A stretch of DNA of 64,000 nt from Halomonas sp. YLGW01 (GTDB lineage Bacteria; Pseudomonadota; Gammaproteobacteria; Pseudomonadales; Halomonadaceae): the NCBI RefSeq assembly GCF_014840935.1, contig NZ_CP062005.1, positions 1,178,001 through 1,242,000 of the forward strand. Reading direction: 5' to 3'. Below, one piece after another: positions 12,791 to 22,823 of this stretch (its first letter is position 1; each line of letters starts with the position of its first letter). A program made the position numbers and the translations under genes. The notes below the pieces were generated by a model, which was given only the letters and a program-made list of their open reading frames with translations, was not told the origin of the DNA and did not search any database.

Positions 12791-13118
12791 GCGGCCCGGA
12801 TGAACCTTCGTCACAGCGTCACTTTGTCCTTTCTTCCCTTCTTCCTTGCTTCCTTTCCATCCCTCTCACCTTCCTATGGCCGCTCGACTCATGCGTCATG
12901 TCGGGGAGCTCTGGGATCTCGTCTTGTCATGTCGCTTTTCCTGATATCCCGGCCACGGCAGCTCGAATCCCTGAATCCTGATCCGTGCCTATAGTACCTT
13001 TCACTAAGAGAGTGGGGCTTGACGCTGTGTGGCGGCTGGCGCAAGCTGATCAGTAATCAAACGGCCGTATGAAAATGCAGTCGGGCACCGGCATCCAACC
13101 CTGTGTGGAGATTCGTGG
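12791..13118. other. Long intergenic region before fadBA
   Basis: About 330 bp without a convincing gene. It contains a pyrimidine-rich stretch (about 12822-12870) and a TATAGT hexamer at 12990 that could be a -10 box without a clear -35 partner. TTGACG occurs at 13019. The fadB start is preceded by TGGAG at a good distance. I see no operator I can assign to a known fatty-acid regulator. A 64-aa open frame at 12800-12994 has Ser/Pro-rich composition and no sign of being real. Confidence 0.4.
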
Positions 13119-15335
13119 ATGATCTATCAAGGCAAGGCCATTGCGGTGGCGAGTGACACCAATACCGGGGGCGAATCCATCGCCACCCTCACCTTCGATC
13201 TGGAGGGTGAGTCGGTCAACACGCTGTCCAGCGCGGTGGTCACCGAGCTTGGCGAGGCGGTCGAGGCCATTGCGGCGACCCATGGCCTGTGCGGTCTGGT
13301 GATCGAAAGCCGCAAGGACGCCTTCATCGTCGGCGCCGACATCACCGAGTTCCATGGCCTCTTCCAGAAGGGTGAGGACTACCTGGTCGAGATGAACCTG
13401 AAGGTGCATGACATCTTCAATGCCATCGAGGATCTGCCGTTCCCCACCGTCACCGCCATCAACGGCCTGGCGCTGGGCGGCGGCTTCGAAGTCACCCTGA
13501 CCACCGATTTTCGCGTCATGGCCGACAGCGCCAAGATCGGCCTGCCCGAGACCAAGCTCGGCATCCTGCCCGGCTGGGGCGGTTGCGTGCGCCTGCCGCG
13601 GCTGATCGGTGCCGATAACGCCATCGAATGGATTGCCGGCGGCACCGAGCACCGCGCCGACGCCGCCCTCAAGGTCGGCGCCGTGGATGCGGTGGTGCCC
13701 GGCGAGCGCCTAGCGGCCGCCGCCCGGGATATCCTGGCCCGCGCCCATGCCGGCGAGCTCGATTACCGGGCTTGGCGTGTCGAGAAGACCTCGCCGCTCA
13801 GGCTCGATGCCATCGAGCAGATGATGGCCTTCGAGACCGCCAAGGGCTATGTGGCCGGCAAGGCGGGCCCGCACTATCCGGCGCCCATCGAGGCCATCAA
13901 GGTGATCCAGAAGGGCGCCGGCGAAGGGCGGGAGCGCTGCCAGGCCATCGAGGCCAAGGCCTTTGCCAAGCTGGCGCTGACCGATGTCTGCTACAACCTG
14001 GTCGGGCTCTTCATGAATGACCAGGTGGTCAAGAAGAAGGGCAGCCAATACGCCAGGCAGGCGCGACCGGTCAATCAGACCGCCGTGCTGGGGGCCGGCA
14101 TCATGGGCGGCGGCATCGCCTACCAGAGCGCCTCCAAGGGCACGCCGATCCTGATGAAGGACATCAAGGACGACGCCATCGAGCTTGGCCTCAAGGAGGC
14201 GCGCAAGCTGTTCACCAAGCAGGTCGAGCGCAAGAAACTGACCACCGAGACGATGGCCGAGAAGCTCACCAACATTCGCCCGACGCTGTCCTACGGCGAC
14301 TTCGGCCACGTCGATCTGGTGGTCGAGGCGGTGGTCGAGAACCCCAAGATCAAGGATGCGGTGCTCACCGAGGTGGAAGGGCAAGTCGGCGAGGACACCA
14401 TCCTCACCTCTAACACCTCGACCATCTCCATCACTCGCCTGGCCGAGAACCTCAAGCGTCCCGAGAACTTCTGCGGCATGCACTTCTTCAACCCCGTGCA
14501 TCGCATGCCGCTGGTCGAGGTGATCCGCGGCGAGAAGACCTCTGACGCCGCCGTGGCCGCCACCGTGGCCTACGCCCGCGCCATGGGCAAGACGCCGATC
14601 GTGGTCAACGACTGCCCGGGGTTCCTGGTCAACCGCGTGCTCTTTCCCTACTTCGGTGGCTTCAGCCTGCTGGTCGAGCAGGGCGCCGACTTCCGCCGGA
14701 TCGACAAGGTCATGGAGACGTTCGGCTGGCCGATGGGCCCCGCCTATCTGCTCGATGTGGTGGGCATGGACACCGCGGTGCACGCCAATGCCGTGATGGC
14801 CGAAGGTTTCCCGGACCGCATGGCTCAGGGAGGAAAGAATGGCGGGAAAGCCGCCATTCAGGCGATGTACGAGGCCGAGCGCCTGGGCCAGAAGAACGCC
14901 AAGGGCTTCTACGCCTACGAGGAAGACAAGAAGGGCAAGCCGAAGAAGGTCGAGGACGAGGCGGCGCTGTCCCTGGTCAATGACGTCGCGACGGGAACCA
15001 AGGACTTCTCCGACGAGGAGATCATCGCCCGCATGATGGTGCCGCTGTGTCTGGAGACCGTGCGCTGCCTGGAAGACGACATCGTCGCCACCCCGGCCGA
15101 AGCCGACATGGCGCTGATCTATGGCATCGGCTTCCCGCCGTTCCGGGGCGGCGCGCTGCGCTACATCGACGCCATGGGCCTGGACGCCTTCGTCGCCCAG
15201 GCCGAGCGTCTGACCGAGGAACTGGGGCCGCTCTACGCCCCCACCGACAAGCTGCGCGCCATGGCCAAGGCCGGCGAGCGCTTCTATTCCGATGCCGCGA
15301 CGTCCAGCGCTAATTCCAGCCATAAGCCGGCCTGA
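13119..15335 (+). CDS. fadB: Fatty acid oxidation complex alpha subunit FadB
   Basis: Multifunctional beta-oxidation enzyme with an N-terminal enoyl-CoA hydratase/isomerase and a C-terminal L-3-hydroxyacyl-CoA dehydrogenase. Seen in the 738 aa: the crotonase oxyanion and active-site regions ([27 protein letters not shown]), the NAD-binding [14 protein letters not shown] near residue 327, and the dehydrogenase signature [34 protein letters not shown] and [13 protein letters not shown] follow. The ATG follows TGGAG by 8 nt. fadA begins 27 bp downstream; together they make the alpha2-beta2 complex. Confidence 0.97.
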   Translation: MIYQGKAIAVASDTNTGGESIATLTFDLEGESVNTLSSAVVTELGEAVEAIAATHGLCGLVIESRKDAFIVGADITEFHGLFQKGEDYLVEMNLKVHDIFNAIEDLPFPTVTAINGLALGGGFEVTLTTDFRVMADSAKIGLPETKLGILPGWGGCVRLPRLIGADNAIEWIAGGTEHRADAALKVGAVDAVVPGERLAAAARDILARAHAGELDYRAWRVEKTSPLRLDAIEQMMAFETAKGYVAGKAGPHYPAPIEAIKVIQKGAGEGRERCQAIEAKAFAKLALTDVCYNLVGLFMNDQVVKKKGSQYARQARPVNQTAVLGAGIMGGGIAYQSASKGTPILMKDIKDDAIELGLKEARKLFTKQVERKKLTTETMAEKLTNIRPTLSYGDFGHVDLVVEAVVENPKIKDAVLTEVEGQVGEDTILTSNTSTISITRLAENLKRPENFCGMHFFNPVHRMPLVEVIRGEKTSDAAVAATVAYARAMGKTPIVVNDCPGFLVNRVLFPYFGGFSLLVEQGADFRRIDKVMETFGWPMGPAYLLDVVGMDTAVHANAVMAEGFPDRMAQGGKNGGKAAIQAMYEAERLGQKNAKGFYAYEEDKKGKPKKVEDEAALSLVNDVATGTKDFSDEEIIARMMVPLCLETVRCLEDDIVATPAEADMALIYGIGFPPFRGGALRYIDAMGLDAFVAQAERLTEELGPLYAPTDKLRAMAKAGERFYSDAATSSANSSHKPA

Positions 15336-16541
<1,206 letters not shown>

Positions 16542-16595
16542 CGGAAATACCAGCAGCGCTCGGGCTGGCCTCTCGCCATCAGGCCCTGAACGAAG

Positions 16596-16622
16596 AACGG
16601 CACCCTTAGGGGTGCCGTTTTT
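16596..16622 (+). terminator. Intrinsic terminator of fadBA
   Basis: AACGGCACCC and GGGTGCCGTT form a perfect 10-bp stem around TTAG, followed by TTT. It lies 55 bp after fadA and could also serve the convergent flavoprotein gene on the minus strand, whose side reads AAAAACGG before the stem. Confidence 0.9.
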
Positions 16623-16640
16623 CATGGTGGTGAAGTAGGC

Positions 16641-17105
16641 TCAGAGAATGCCGGCGTCGAGTCCGGCCGCGAGGTAGAGCCCCAGTTCCTCGACCTGGTC
16701 GGCGAAGCCGTCCTGCCAGTCGCCCCGCAGCATCAGCGGCTCCTGTACCCACCGCCAGCGCAGCCCGGTGACGATCGACTCCACGGCTCGGCGGGTGCCG
16801 GTGCCGTCATAGCCGGCGCGCACATAGAGTGCGCAGGGCAGCCCCTGCTTCTCCTCCAGCACGGGGTAGTAGCTACGATCGAAGAAATCCTTCAAGGCGC
16901 CGCTCATGTAGCCGAGGTTCTCGGGGGTACCGAGCAGCAGGGCATCGCAGGCGCGAATATCGTCGGGGCCGGCGTCGAGGGGCGCCTTGACGATCACCTC
17001 GATGTCCTCGAGGTCCGGGTGGCGCGCGCCACATGCGGCGGCCTCGCGTAGGCGCCGGGTATTGGGGGAGGGTGCATGGGCCACGATCAGCAGTCGTTTG
17101 GTCAT
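16641..17105 (-). CDS. Flavodoxin/NAD(P)H:FMN-reductase-like protein
   Basis: A 154-aa single-domain flavodoxin fold. The N-terminus RLLIVAHAPSPNTRRL gives the phosphate-binding loop after beta-1. LLLGTPENLGYMSGALKDFFDR is the WrbA/NQO-type isoalloxazine loop. Such small proteins usually reduce quinones or flavin; the substrate cannot be told here. It is the last of three minus-strand genes (LysR, DUF488, this one), 63 bp after the DUF488 gene. Confidence 0.8.
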   Translation of the reverse strand: MTKRLLIVAHAPSPNTRRLREAAACGARHPDLEDIEVIVKAPLDAGPDDIRACDALLLGTPENLGYMSGALKDFFDRSYYPVLEEKQGLPCALYVRAGYDGTGTRRAVESIVTGLRWRWVQEPLMLRGDWQDGFADQVEELGLYLAAGLDAGIL

Positions 17106-17168
17106 GAGGGGCAGGGTGCCAGTCGGCGAGCCGTCGGGCCAGGGACACGTGGGTGGGCGGTCGCAGGC

Positions 17169-17627
17169 TCAGGCGTTGGACGGGGGCTCGGCCGCATGAT
17201 CGGTCGGCAGCGACGCCGCGTAGCAGGGTGGGGAGCTGAGGGCCGTGCCCTCGGCCTCCTGGTCTTCCTCGTCAAGTGCTTCGAGCAGCGCCTCGCGCAG
17301 GATCGGCAGCTGGGACTGCTCCAGGTCGCGAGCCGCGGACAGCAGGGTCAGCCGGCCCTGGCGGGCCAGGCGCATCAGCGGCAGCAGGCAGTCCTCGGCA
17401 TCCGCCATCTCCCAACGATAGCGGCGAGTGAAGACCGCATGGCTAATGCGGCCCTGGTGCCAGTCACGGCGCAGGCCATTGGAGGGCGAGGCATCCCGGT
17501 ACCAGTCGGTCAGTGCCAGGGTGTCGCGGCGCTTGCCCCGCGGCCAGAGGCGATCCACCAGCACCCGCGCGCCGTCGTCGGCCTCCGGCTCGGCATAGAT
17601 GCGCTTCAGCTGAATGTCATGGCGCAT
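17169..17627 (-). CDS. DUF488 family protein
   Basis: 152 aa. The motif ARVLVDRLWPRGKRRDTLALTD, followed by WYRDASPSNGLRRDW, is diagnostic of the DUF488/YeaO family, whose biochemical role is unsettled. The start at 17627 is supported by AGGAG 9 nt upstream. The frame stays open further upstream inside the LysR gene, but that part is out of frame with LysR and not credible. The C-terminal 30 residues, after EALDEEDQEAEG, look disordered. Confidence 0.8.
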   Translation of the reverse strand: MRHDIQLKRIYAEPEADDGARVLVDRLWPRGKRRDTLALTDWYRDASPSNGLRRDWHQGRISHAVFTRRYRWEMADAEDCLLPLMRLARQGRLTLLSAARDLEQSQLPILREALLEALDEEDQEAEGTALSSPPCYAASLPTDHAAEPPSNA

Positions 17628-17706
17628 GGTAAACCACTCCTGTCGGTGGCCAGGAAGGCCATACATCGTCAAGCATGGCCAGGTCATAGGCAAGTCATAG
17701 GAAAGA

Positions 17707-18600
17707 CTAGCCAGCCCCTCCTTCCCCTGCCACATACTCGAGCGATTCCAGCGAGTCGGTGCCGGTGACGATGGCCTCCAGCTCGTCGCAGAAGGCGGTG
17801 AAGGCATCGCTCGTGTGCCCCGGGGTGCGATGCAGCTCGATCTCCACATGCCCAAGCGGGGGCAGGCCCTCGTCGTCGCCGACGATGCGGCAGCCTTCGG
17901 GGACACTGCGCGGCGTCTTGACGGTCGCCGCCAGGCCCGCCTGCACCGGCAGGTTGATGCCGGTGGGCGACTGGCTGGAGTAGCGCACGTCCCAGCGTCG
18001 CTCGGTCGCGCCCAGCGCCGCGAAAGCATGGGCGCGGAAGGTGCAGCCCTCCGGGTTCAGGGCCAGCGGCAGGGCGTCCCAGTCATCAAGCGAGCAATCC
18101 TCTGCCACCACCCACACCAGCGGCTCGCGGCCCAGCAGCCGGCCGGTCTGTGTCGGACTGTGGCGCACCACCAGAGCGGCGTCCAGCAGACCCTCCTGAA
18201 AGTCATGCACCAGCGAGCCACTGATGCTGCAGATGACCTCGAGGCGCACCTCGGGGAAGCGGGCGGCGAAGCGGGGCAGCAACTCGGGCAGGTAGGTGCT
18301 GGCCTGCTCCTCCGAGGTGCCCAGCCGAATCAGCTCGCCCTGGCGATCCACCCCCATTACCCGGCGCGCCTCGTCCTCCAGCTTGAGGATATGACGGGCA
18401 TAGGGCAGCAAGCGACCTCCCGGAGCGGTGAGTACCACGCTGCGGCTGGTGCGTTCGAACAGTGATTCGCCCATCTGATCCTCGAGCCGCTTGATCTGCA
18501 GGCTGACGGCCGACTGGGTGCGATGCAGCACCTTGCCGGCGGCACTGAAGCCCTCGCATTCGGCTACCGTGACGAAGGCACGGAGCAGGTCGGTATCCAT
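17707..18600 (-). CDS. LysR-family transcriptional regulator
   Basis: 297 aa. The N-terminal winged helix-turn-helix reads FVTVAECEGFSAAGKVLHRT with QSAVSLQIKRLEDQMG, and a LysR substrate-binding domain follows from about residue 90. It is transcribed divergently from the dioxygenase-M24-MMSDH cluster across a 109-bp AT-rich gap, the classical layout for a LysR activator of the neighbouring catabolic genes. The assignment to that cluster is inference; the inducer is unknown. Confidence 0.9.
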   Translation of the reverse strand: MDTDLLRAFVTVAECEGFSAAGKVLHRTQSAVSLQIKRLEDQMGESLFERTSRSVVLTAPGGRLLPYARHILKLEDEARRVMGVDRQGELIRLGTSEEQASTYLPELLPRFAARFPEVRLEVICSISGSLVHDFQEGLLDAALVVRHSPTQTGRLLGREPLVWVVAEDCSLDDWDALPLALNPEGCTFRAHAFAALGATERRWDVRYSSQSPTGINLPVQAGLAATVKTPRSVPEGCRIVGDDEGLPPLGHVEIELHRTPGHTSDAFTAFCDELEAIVTGTDSLESLEYVAGEGGAG

Positions 18601-18709
18601 GATCTATGAGCCCCTGCAATGCATTTTATCTTAACCATTCATTTCTATTATTAAACTCGCCTCACTACCCTGTCCATACGTTATTGGAACAAGTCAGGAG
18701 CAACCCCTC
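18601..18709. promoter_or_regulatory. Divergent promoter region LysR / dioxygenase cluster
   Basis: The only intergenic space between the two divergent units. Bases 18621-18656 are conspicuously AT-rich (TTTTATCTTAACC, then CTATTATTAAAC) against the GC-rich surroundings. AGGAG at 18697-18701 is the ribosome-binding site of the dioxygenase. I cannot place -35/-10 boxes or a LysR T-N11-A site with confidence. Confidence 0.5.
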
Positions 18710-19591
18710 ATGCAAGGCACCGCCATGCAGGAAGACGATACCGCACTCTATGGTCTGATCGATCTCGAGCGTTATCCCATCGACCGGCTGGACGGCGAGC
18801 GGGGGCGCGAATTGATCGCCGAATGCCGTGAGCAGCTGGGTCAGGACGGCTGCGTGGTGCTCAAGGGGTTCGTGCCCGATGAGGCTCTGGCGCGGCTCGA
18901 GCGCGAGACCGAGCGGCTGTCGCCGGAAGCTCACTACAACCAGACCGAGACCAACCCCTATAACAGCGATGCCGACCCGAGCCTGCCGGCCAGCCACCCC
19001 AAGAACCGCTTCGACGATCGCACCAACGGCTTCGTCGCCGGTGACCGCATCGACAGCGATACCATCATTCGCCAGGTCTATTCAGACCCCGGTTTCCAGC
19101 AGTTCATCGCAAGCGTGGTGGACATGGACGAGATCCATCAGTATGCCGACCCCCTGGCCGACCTGGTCGTCAATGTGCTGCGGGAGGGCTGCCAGCATCC
19201 CTGGCACTACGACACCAACGAATTCATCGTCACCATGATGACTCGCCAGTCCCACGGCGGCGGGCGCTTCGAATACGCCCCGGGCATCAGGAGCCCCGAA
19301 GGCGAGAACTTCGACGAGGTCGAGCAGGTCATCGACGGCGACCGCTCGCGGCTCAAGTCTCTCGATCTTCAGCCGGGTGATCTGCAGGTGTTCTTCGGCC
19401 GCTATTCGCTGCACCGGGTGACCCCGGTAGAGGGCGATCGCGAGCGTCACACCGTGATCTTCGCCTATGCCAAGGAGCCGGGTTTCATCGGCCGCCCCGA
19501 GCGTGCGAAGCGCATCTTCGGGCGCATGGCGCCGGTGCACGAGTGCCTGCTCGAGGAAGGCATGCAGCGCAGTGACAGCCTGGCCGACTAG
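18710..19591 (+). CDS. Fe(II)/2-oxoglutarate-dependent dioxygenase (PhyH/ArpA-like)
   Basis: 293 aa. The C-terminal half carries the facial triad expected of this superfamily: H166-x-D168 in PWHYDTNEFIVTMM, and distal H235 in RYSLHRVTPVEG. Arg244 or R246 is positioned to bind 2-oxoglutarate. The preceding QPGDLQVFFG strand is typical of phytanoyl-CoA-dioxygenase-like proteins. Such enzymes hydroxylate small metabolites in the cytoplasm. The EctD (ectoine hydroxylase) signature is not visible. The start has AGGAG 9 nt upstream. It heads a cluster with an M24 enzyme and a semialdehyde dehydrogenase, so an opening hydroxylation of an unknown substrate is plausible. Confidence 0.8.
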   Translation: MQGTAMQEDDTALYGLIDLERYPIDRLDGERGRELIAECREQLGQDGCVVLKGFVPDEALARLERETERLSPEAHYNQTETNPYNSDADPSLPASHPKNRFDDRTNGFVAGDRIDSDTIIRQVYSDPGFQQFIASVVDMDEIHQYADPLADLVVNVLREGCQHPWHYDTNEFIVTMMTRQSHGGGRFEYAPGIRSPEGENFDEVEQVIDGDRSRLKSLDLQPGDLQVFFGRYSLHRVTPVEGDRERHTVIFAYAKEPGFIGRPERAKRIFGRMAPVHECLLEEGMQRSDSLAD

Positions 19592-19603
19592 CCTGGCTGC
19601 GCT

Positions 19604-19692
19604 CGGTCATACGGCGTTAAAAATCGGCTCAAATTGCTCATTTACCACGATGTAAACTCCGCTTTATCGCCGATTTCCGCCTTGTCTGACCA
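19604..19692. repeat. Long imperfect inverted repeat between dioxygenase and M24 gene
   Basis: GGTCATACGGCGTTAAAAAT is mirrored by the complement of ATTTCCGCCTTGTCTGACC, continuing inward through ATCGGC/GCCGAT to TTTAC-cacgat-GTAAA at the tip. The whole 89-nt element folds as one long bulged hairpin. It could act as an intra-operon terminator or attenuator, an RNA-processing site, or a dispersed repeat. I recall similar intergenic hairpins in marine gammaproteobacteria but cannot verify this here. Confidence 0.65.
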
Positions 19693-19749
19693 TCGCTCGC
19701 CGACGCCTAGTTCAGCTACAGACCATCATTTCTTTAAAAGAGAGACGCC

Positions 19750-21033
19750 ATGAGCATCGTCGACTTCGACAACCTGACCGATAACGAACCCGCCTCCATT
19801 CCGGTGGTGCCCTCCGCTCCGATGGCCAACGGCGACAGCATTCCCACCGCCTTCGACCCGGTGCAGCTGCGGGCCGGGCGCCTCAAGCGCCTGCGTCAGA
19901 TGATGGCCGAACAGGGCTACGCCGCCGTGGTGCTGTTCGATCCCTATAACCAGCGCTATGCCACCGGCTCGCGCAATATGTTCGGCTATTTCCTGCGCAA
20001 CTCCACCCGCTACATCTATGTGCCGCTCGAGGGCCCGGTGATCCTCTTCGAGTACCCGGGCAGCGCCCACGTCTCGACCTGGCTCGAGACCATCGATGAA
20101 TCGCGCACTTCCAAGGTGGTGTGGTCGGCGGTGAACCAGCGCGACAACATGTCGTCCGACCCCTTCGGCATCGAGATCGCCGAACTGATGGAGGAACATG
20201 GCCGCGGCAACAAGAAGATCGGCCTTGACCGCTGCGCGCTGAACCTGGCCCGCTCGCTGGAGGCCCAGGGCCTCGAGGTCTTCGACTGCATGCAGGACAC
20301 CCTGCATTGCCGTCGCATCAAGACCCCGGAAGAGATCGCCTGCCTGGCCCAGTCGATGGCAGGTTCAGAGGCCGCAGTGGCGGAAGTGGAAGCCGCTATC
20401 AAGCCGGGCATCAGCGAGACCGAGCTGTTTGCGACCCTCTACGGTAACGTCATCAAGCAGGGCGGGGAGTTCATCGAGACGCGGCTCTTGTCCTCCGGCC
20501 CGCGCACCAACCCCTGGTTCAACGAGGCAAGCGACCGGGTGGTGCGCCCGGGTGAGCTGATCGCGCTGGACACCGACACCATCGGCTGCCACGGCTACTA
20601 CTCCGACTTCTCGCGCACCTTCCATGTCGGGCCGGGTCGCCCCAGTGGCTACCAGCAGAGCCTCTACCAGATGGCCTATGACCAGGTGCACCACAACATG
20701 GGGATTCTCAGGCCGGGCATGAGCTATCGCGAGATCGCAGAAAATGCCTGGAAGATTCCCGAGCGCTTCCTCGACCGCCGCTATCCGTCGATCATCCACG
20801 GCGTCGGCATGCACGGCGAGACGCCGCTGGTCGCCCACCACATGGACTTCGACCGCTTCTCGAAGGACGGCATCCTCGAGCCCGGCATGGTGGTCTCGGT
20901 GGAGAGCTACATCGGCGAGGTCGGCGGCGCCGACGGCGTCAAGCTCGAGGAAGAAGTGCTGGTCACCGAGACCGGCATCGAGAAGCTCTCGCGCTATCCG
21001 TTCGACGAGGCCCTGCTCGGCCGCCAGGTCTGA
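19750..21033 (+). CDS. M24 metallopeptidase-fold enzyme, DddP-like
   Basis: 427 aa with an N-terminal creatinase-type domain and a pita-bread catalytic domain. Likely metal ligands are D274/D276 (ALDTDTIG), D286 (YYSDFSRTF), H350 (IHGVGMHGETP), E385 and E400. GGEFIETRLLSSGPRTNPWF and GEVGG before the last ligand closely resemble what I recall of DddP, the M24-type DMSP lyase. DddP's catalytic Asp, six residues after the metal His, is Gly356 here, so classical DMSP lyase activity is doubtful. It could instead be a C-N or C-S hydrolase/lyase on a betaine-like substrate. An Xaa-Pro peptidase label would be too generic. It is followed 86 bp later by the dehydrogenase. Confidence 0.75.
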   Translation: MSIVDFDNLTDNEPASIPVVPSAPMANGDSIPTAFDPVQLRAGRLKRLRQMMAEQGYAAVVLFDPYNQRYATGSRNMFGYFLRNSTRYIYVPLEGPVILFEYPGSAHVSTWLETIDESRTSKVVWSAVNQRDNMSSDPFGIEIAELMEEHGRGNKKIGLDRCALNLARSLEAQGLEVFDCMQDTLHCRRIKTPEEIACLAQSMAGSEAAVAEVEAAIKPGISETELFATLYGNVIKQGGEFIETRLLSSGPRTNPWFNEASDRVVRPGELIALDTDTIGCHGYYSDFSRTFHVGPGRPSGYQQSLYQMAYDQVHHNMGILRPGMSYREIAENAWKIPERFLDRRYPSIIHGVGMHGETPLVAHHMDFDRFSKDGILEPGMVVSVESYIGEVGGADGVKLEEEVLVTETGIEKLSRYPFDEALLGRQV

Positions 21034-21119
21034 TCAAACTTGCGTCGCTTTTCCCACGGGGCGAGCGGCGCGCCTTACCCGATCCCGAGAACACGACCCA
21101 AGGTTGGAGTCATCCCCAG

Positions 21120-22607
21120 ATGCATACCCTGAACCACCTTATCGCCGGTGAAGCCGTCAGCGCCGAGCGCACCATCGAGGTATTGAACCCGGCCACCGCC
21201 GAGCCGGTGCGTCGCCTGGCCATGGCCGACGGTGCCACCGTCGGGCGCGCCATCGAAGCCGCCCGAGAAGCCCAGCCCGCCTGGCGCGATATGCCGCCGG
21301 CCAAGCGCGCCCAGGTGATGTACCGCTTCAAGACCCTGCTCGAGCGTGACGCCGACGAGATCTGCGCGTTGGTCAGCGAGGAGCACGGCAAGGTGCTGGA
21401 AGACGCCATGGGTGAGCTCAAGCGCGGCATCGAGAACGTCGAGTACGCCTGTGGCGTGCCGGAGCTCTTGAAGGGCGAGTATTCCCACAATGCAGGCCCC
21501 GGCATCGATACCTGGTCGAACCACCAGCCTCTGGGCATCGTCGCCGGCATCACGCCCTTCAACTTTCCGGCCATGGTGCCGCTGTGGATGTACCCGATGG
21601 CGCTGGCCTGCGGCAATGCTTTCATCTTGAAGCCCTCCGAACAGGCGCCGTCGGCTGCCGTGAAGATGGCCGAACTGCTCGACGAGGCCGGCCTGCCCAG
21701 GGGACTCTTCAGCGTGGTGCACGGCGATCGCGAAGCCGTCGACGCGCTGATCGAGGCACCTGAGGTGAAGGCACTGAGCTTCGTCGGCTCCACCCCGGTG
21801 GCGCGCAAGATCTACGAGGGCGGCACTCGGCAGGGCAAGCGCGTGCAGGCCCTCGGCGGGGCCAAGAACCATGCCGTCGTGCTGCCGGATGCGGATCTGG
21901 ACAACGCCGCCAGCACCCTGATCGGCGCCGCCTACGGCAGTGCCGGCGAGCGCTGCATGGCGATCTCGGTGGCCGTGTGCGTGGGTGATGACACCGCCGA
22001 CGCCCTGGTCGAGCGCCTGGCCGCTCAGGCCCGCGAGCTCAAGATCGGCCCGGGCACCGAGAAGGGCCTCGACATGGGCGCGCTGATCAACGCCGGTCAG
22101 CGCGACAAGGTCGCCGGTTACATCGAGCAGGGCGCGGCCGCCGGCGCCGAGCTGGTGGTCGATGGCCGCCAGCACCCGCTGGTCGAGGGATCAAAGGGCT
22201 ACTTCCTCGGCGCGACCCTGTTCGACCGGGTCACCCCAGAAATGAGCATCTACCGAGACGAGATCTTCGGCCCGGTGCTGTGCGTGGTGCGCGTCGAGAC
22301 CTTCGAAGAAGCCATCGCCCTGATCAATGCCCACCAGTACGGCAACGGCACCTGCGTGTTTACCCGCGATGGCGAGGCCGGGCGCCGCTTCAGTGATGCC
22401 ATCGAGGTCGGCATGGTCGGCATCAACGTGCCGCTGCCGGTGCCTGTGGCCTTCCACAGCTTCGGCGGCTGGAAGGACTCGCTATTCGGCGACCTGCACG
22501 CCTACGGCCCGGATGCGGTGCGCTTCTATACCCGCCGCAAGTCGGTCTCCCAGCGCTGGCCCAAGCGCAGTGCCCAGGAGAGCGCCCAGTTCAGCTTCCC
22601 CTCCTGA
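21120..22607 (+). CDS. mmsA: Methylmalonate/malonate-semialdehyde dehydrogenase (CoA-acylating)
   Basis: 495 aa, ALDH superfamily of the MmsA/IolA type. Seen: GITPFNFPAMVPLWMYPMA, the nucleotide loop FVGSTPVARKIYE, GGAKNHAVVLPDA, and catalytic C279 in GSAGERCMAISVAV. The family converts methylmalonate semialdehyde to propionyl-CoA, or malonate semialdehyde to acetyl-CoA, with NAD and CoA. DddC of DMSP pathways belongs to the same family. Placed after the DddP-like gene and a dioxygenase, it probably finishes a short catabolic route yielding a three-carbon semialdehyde. No mmsB or valine-catabolism genes are near. A strong terminator follows. Confidence 0.88.
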   Translation: MHTLNHLIAGEAVSAERTIEVLNPATAEPVRRLAMADGATVGRAIEAAREAQPAWRDMPPAKRAQVMYRFKTLLERDADEICALVSEEHGKVLEDAMGELKRGIENVEYACGVPELLKGEYSHNAGPGIDTWSNHQPLGIVAGITPFNFPAMVPLWMYPMALACGNAFILKPSEQAPSAAVKMAELLDEAGLPRGLFSVVHGDREAVDALIEAPEVKALSFVGSTPVARKIYEGGTRQGKRVQALGGAKNHAVVLPDADLDNAASTLIGAAYGSAGERCMAISVAVCVGDDTADALVERLAAQARELKIGPGTEKGLDMGALINAGQRDKVAGYIEQGAAAGAELVVDGRQHPLVEGSKGYFLGATLFDRVTPEMSIYRDEIFGPVLCVVRVETFEEAIALINAHQYGNGTCVFTRDGEAGRRFSDAIEVGMVGINVPLPVPVAFHSFGGWKDSLFGDLHAYGPDAVRFYTRRKSVSQRWPKRSAQESAQFSFPS

Positions 22608-22638
22608 GCGACCTGACCGGCTGATAGTGGCTGGAATC

Positions 22639-22671
22639 ACGCCCGCCCCGGCCTGCCGGGGCGGGCGTTTT
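22639..22671 (+). terminator. Intrinsic terminator after mmsA
   Basis: ACGCCCGCCCCGG pairs perfectly with CCGGGGCGGGCGT (13 bp) around CCTG, followed by TTT. It closes the dioxygenase-M24-MMSDH unit. Confidence 0.9.
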
Positions 22672-22823
22672 GGTGGGCGGGTACGGCGTGATGTCCGCGT
22701 CCACGAGACGGCTTGCCGGTCAGGGAGCTCGGCACGGTGATCTCGCGGGGGGCGCTACACTTCAGGTATGGTGTCCCCGATGATGCCCTCGGGGCGCAGA
22801 CAGCCTGGTGTCGGGGAGCGACA

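Noticed and set aside
12761-12800. A tRNA-like T-arm (GGTGCGAATCC) after ppc.
   Set aside because: No D-arm, anticodon arm or acceptor can be built around it; the sequence is explained better by a single long hairpin.
18710-19591. Ectoine hydroxylase EctD.
   Set aside because: The HxD region reads HYDTNEF, not the EctD signature I know, and no ect genes accompany it.
19750-21033. Ectoine hydrolase DoeA or canonical DMSP lyase DddP.
   Set aside because: No doeB, doeC, doeD or doeX neighbours; the DddP catalytic Asp is Gly here. A DddP-like label is as far as the sequence supports.
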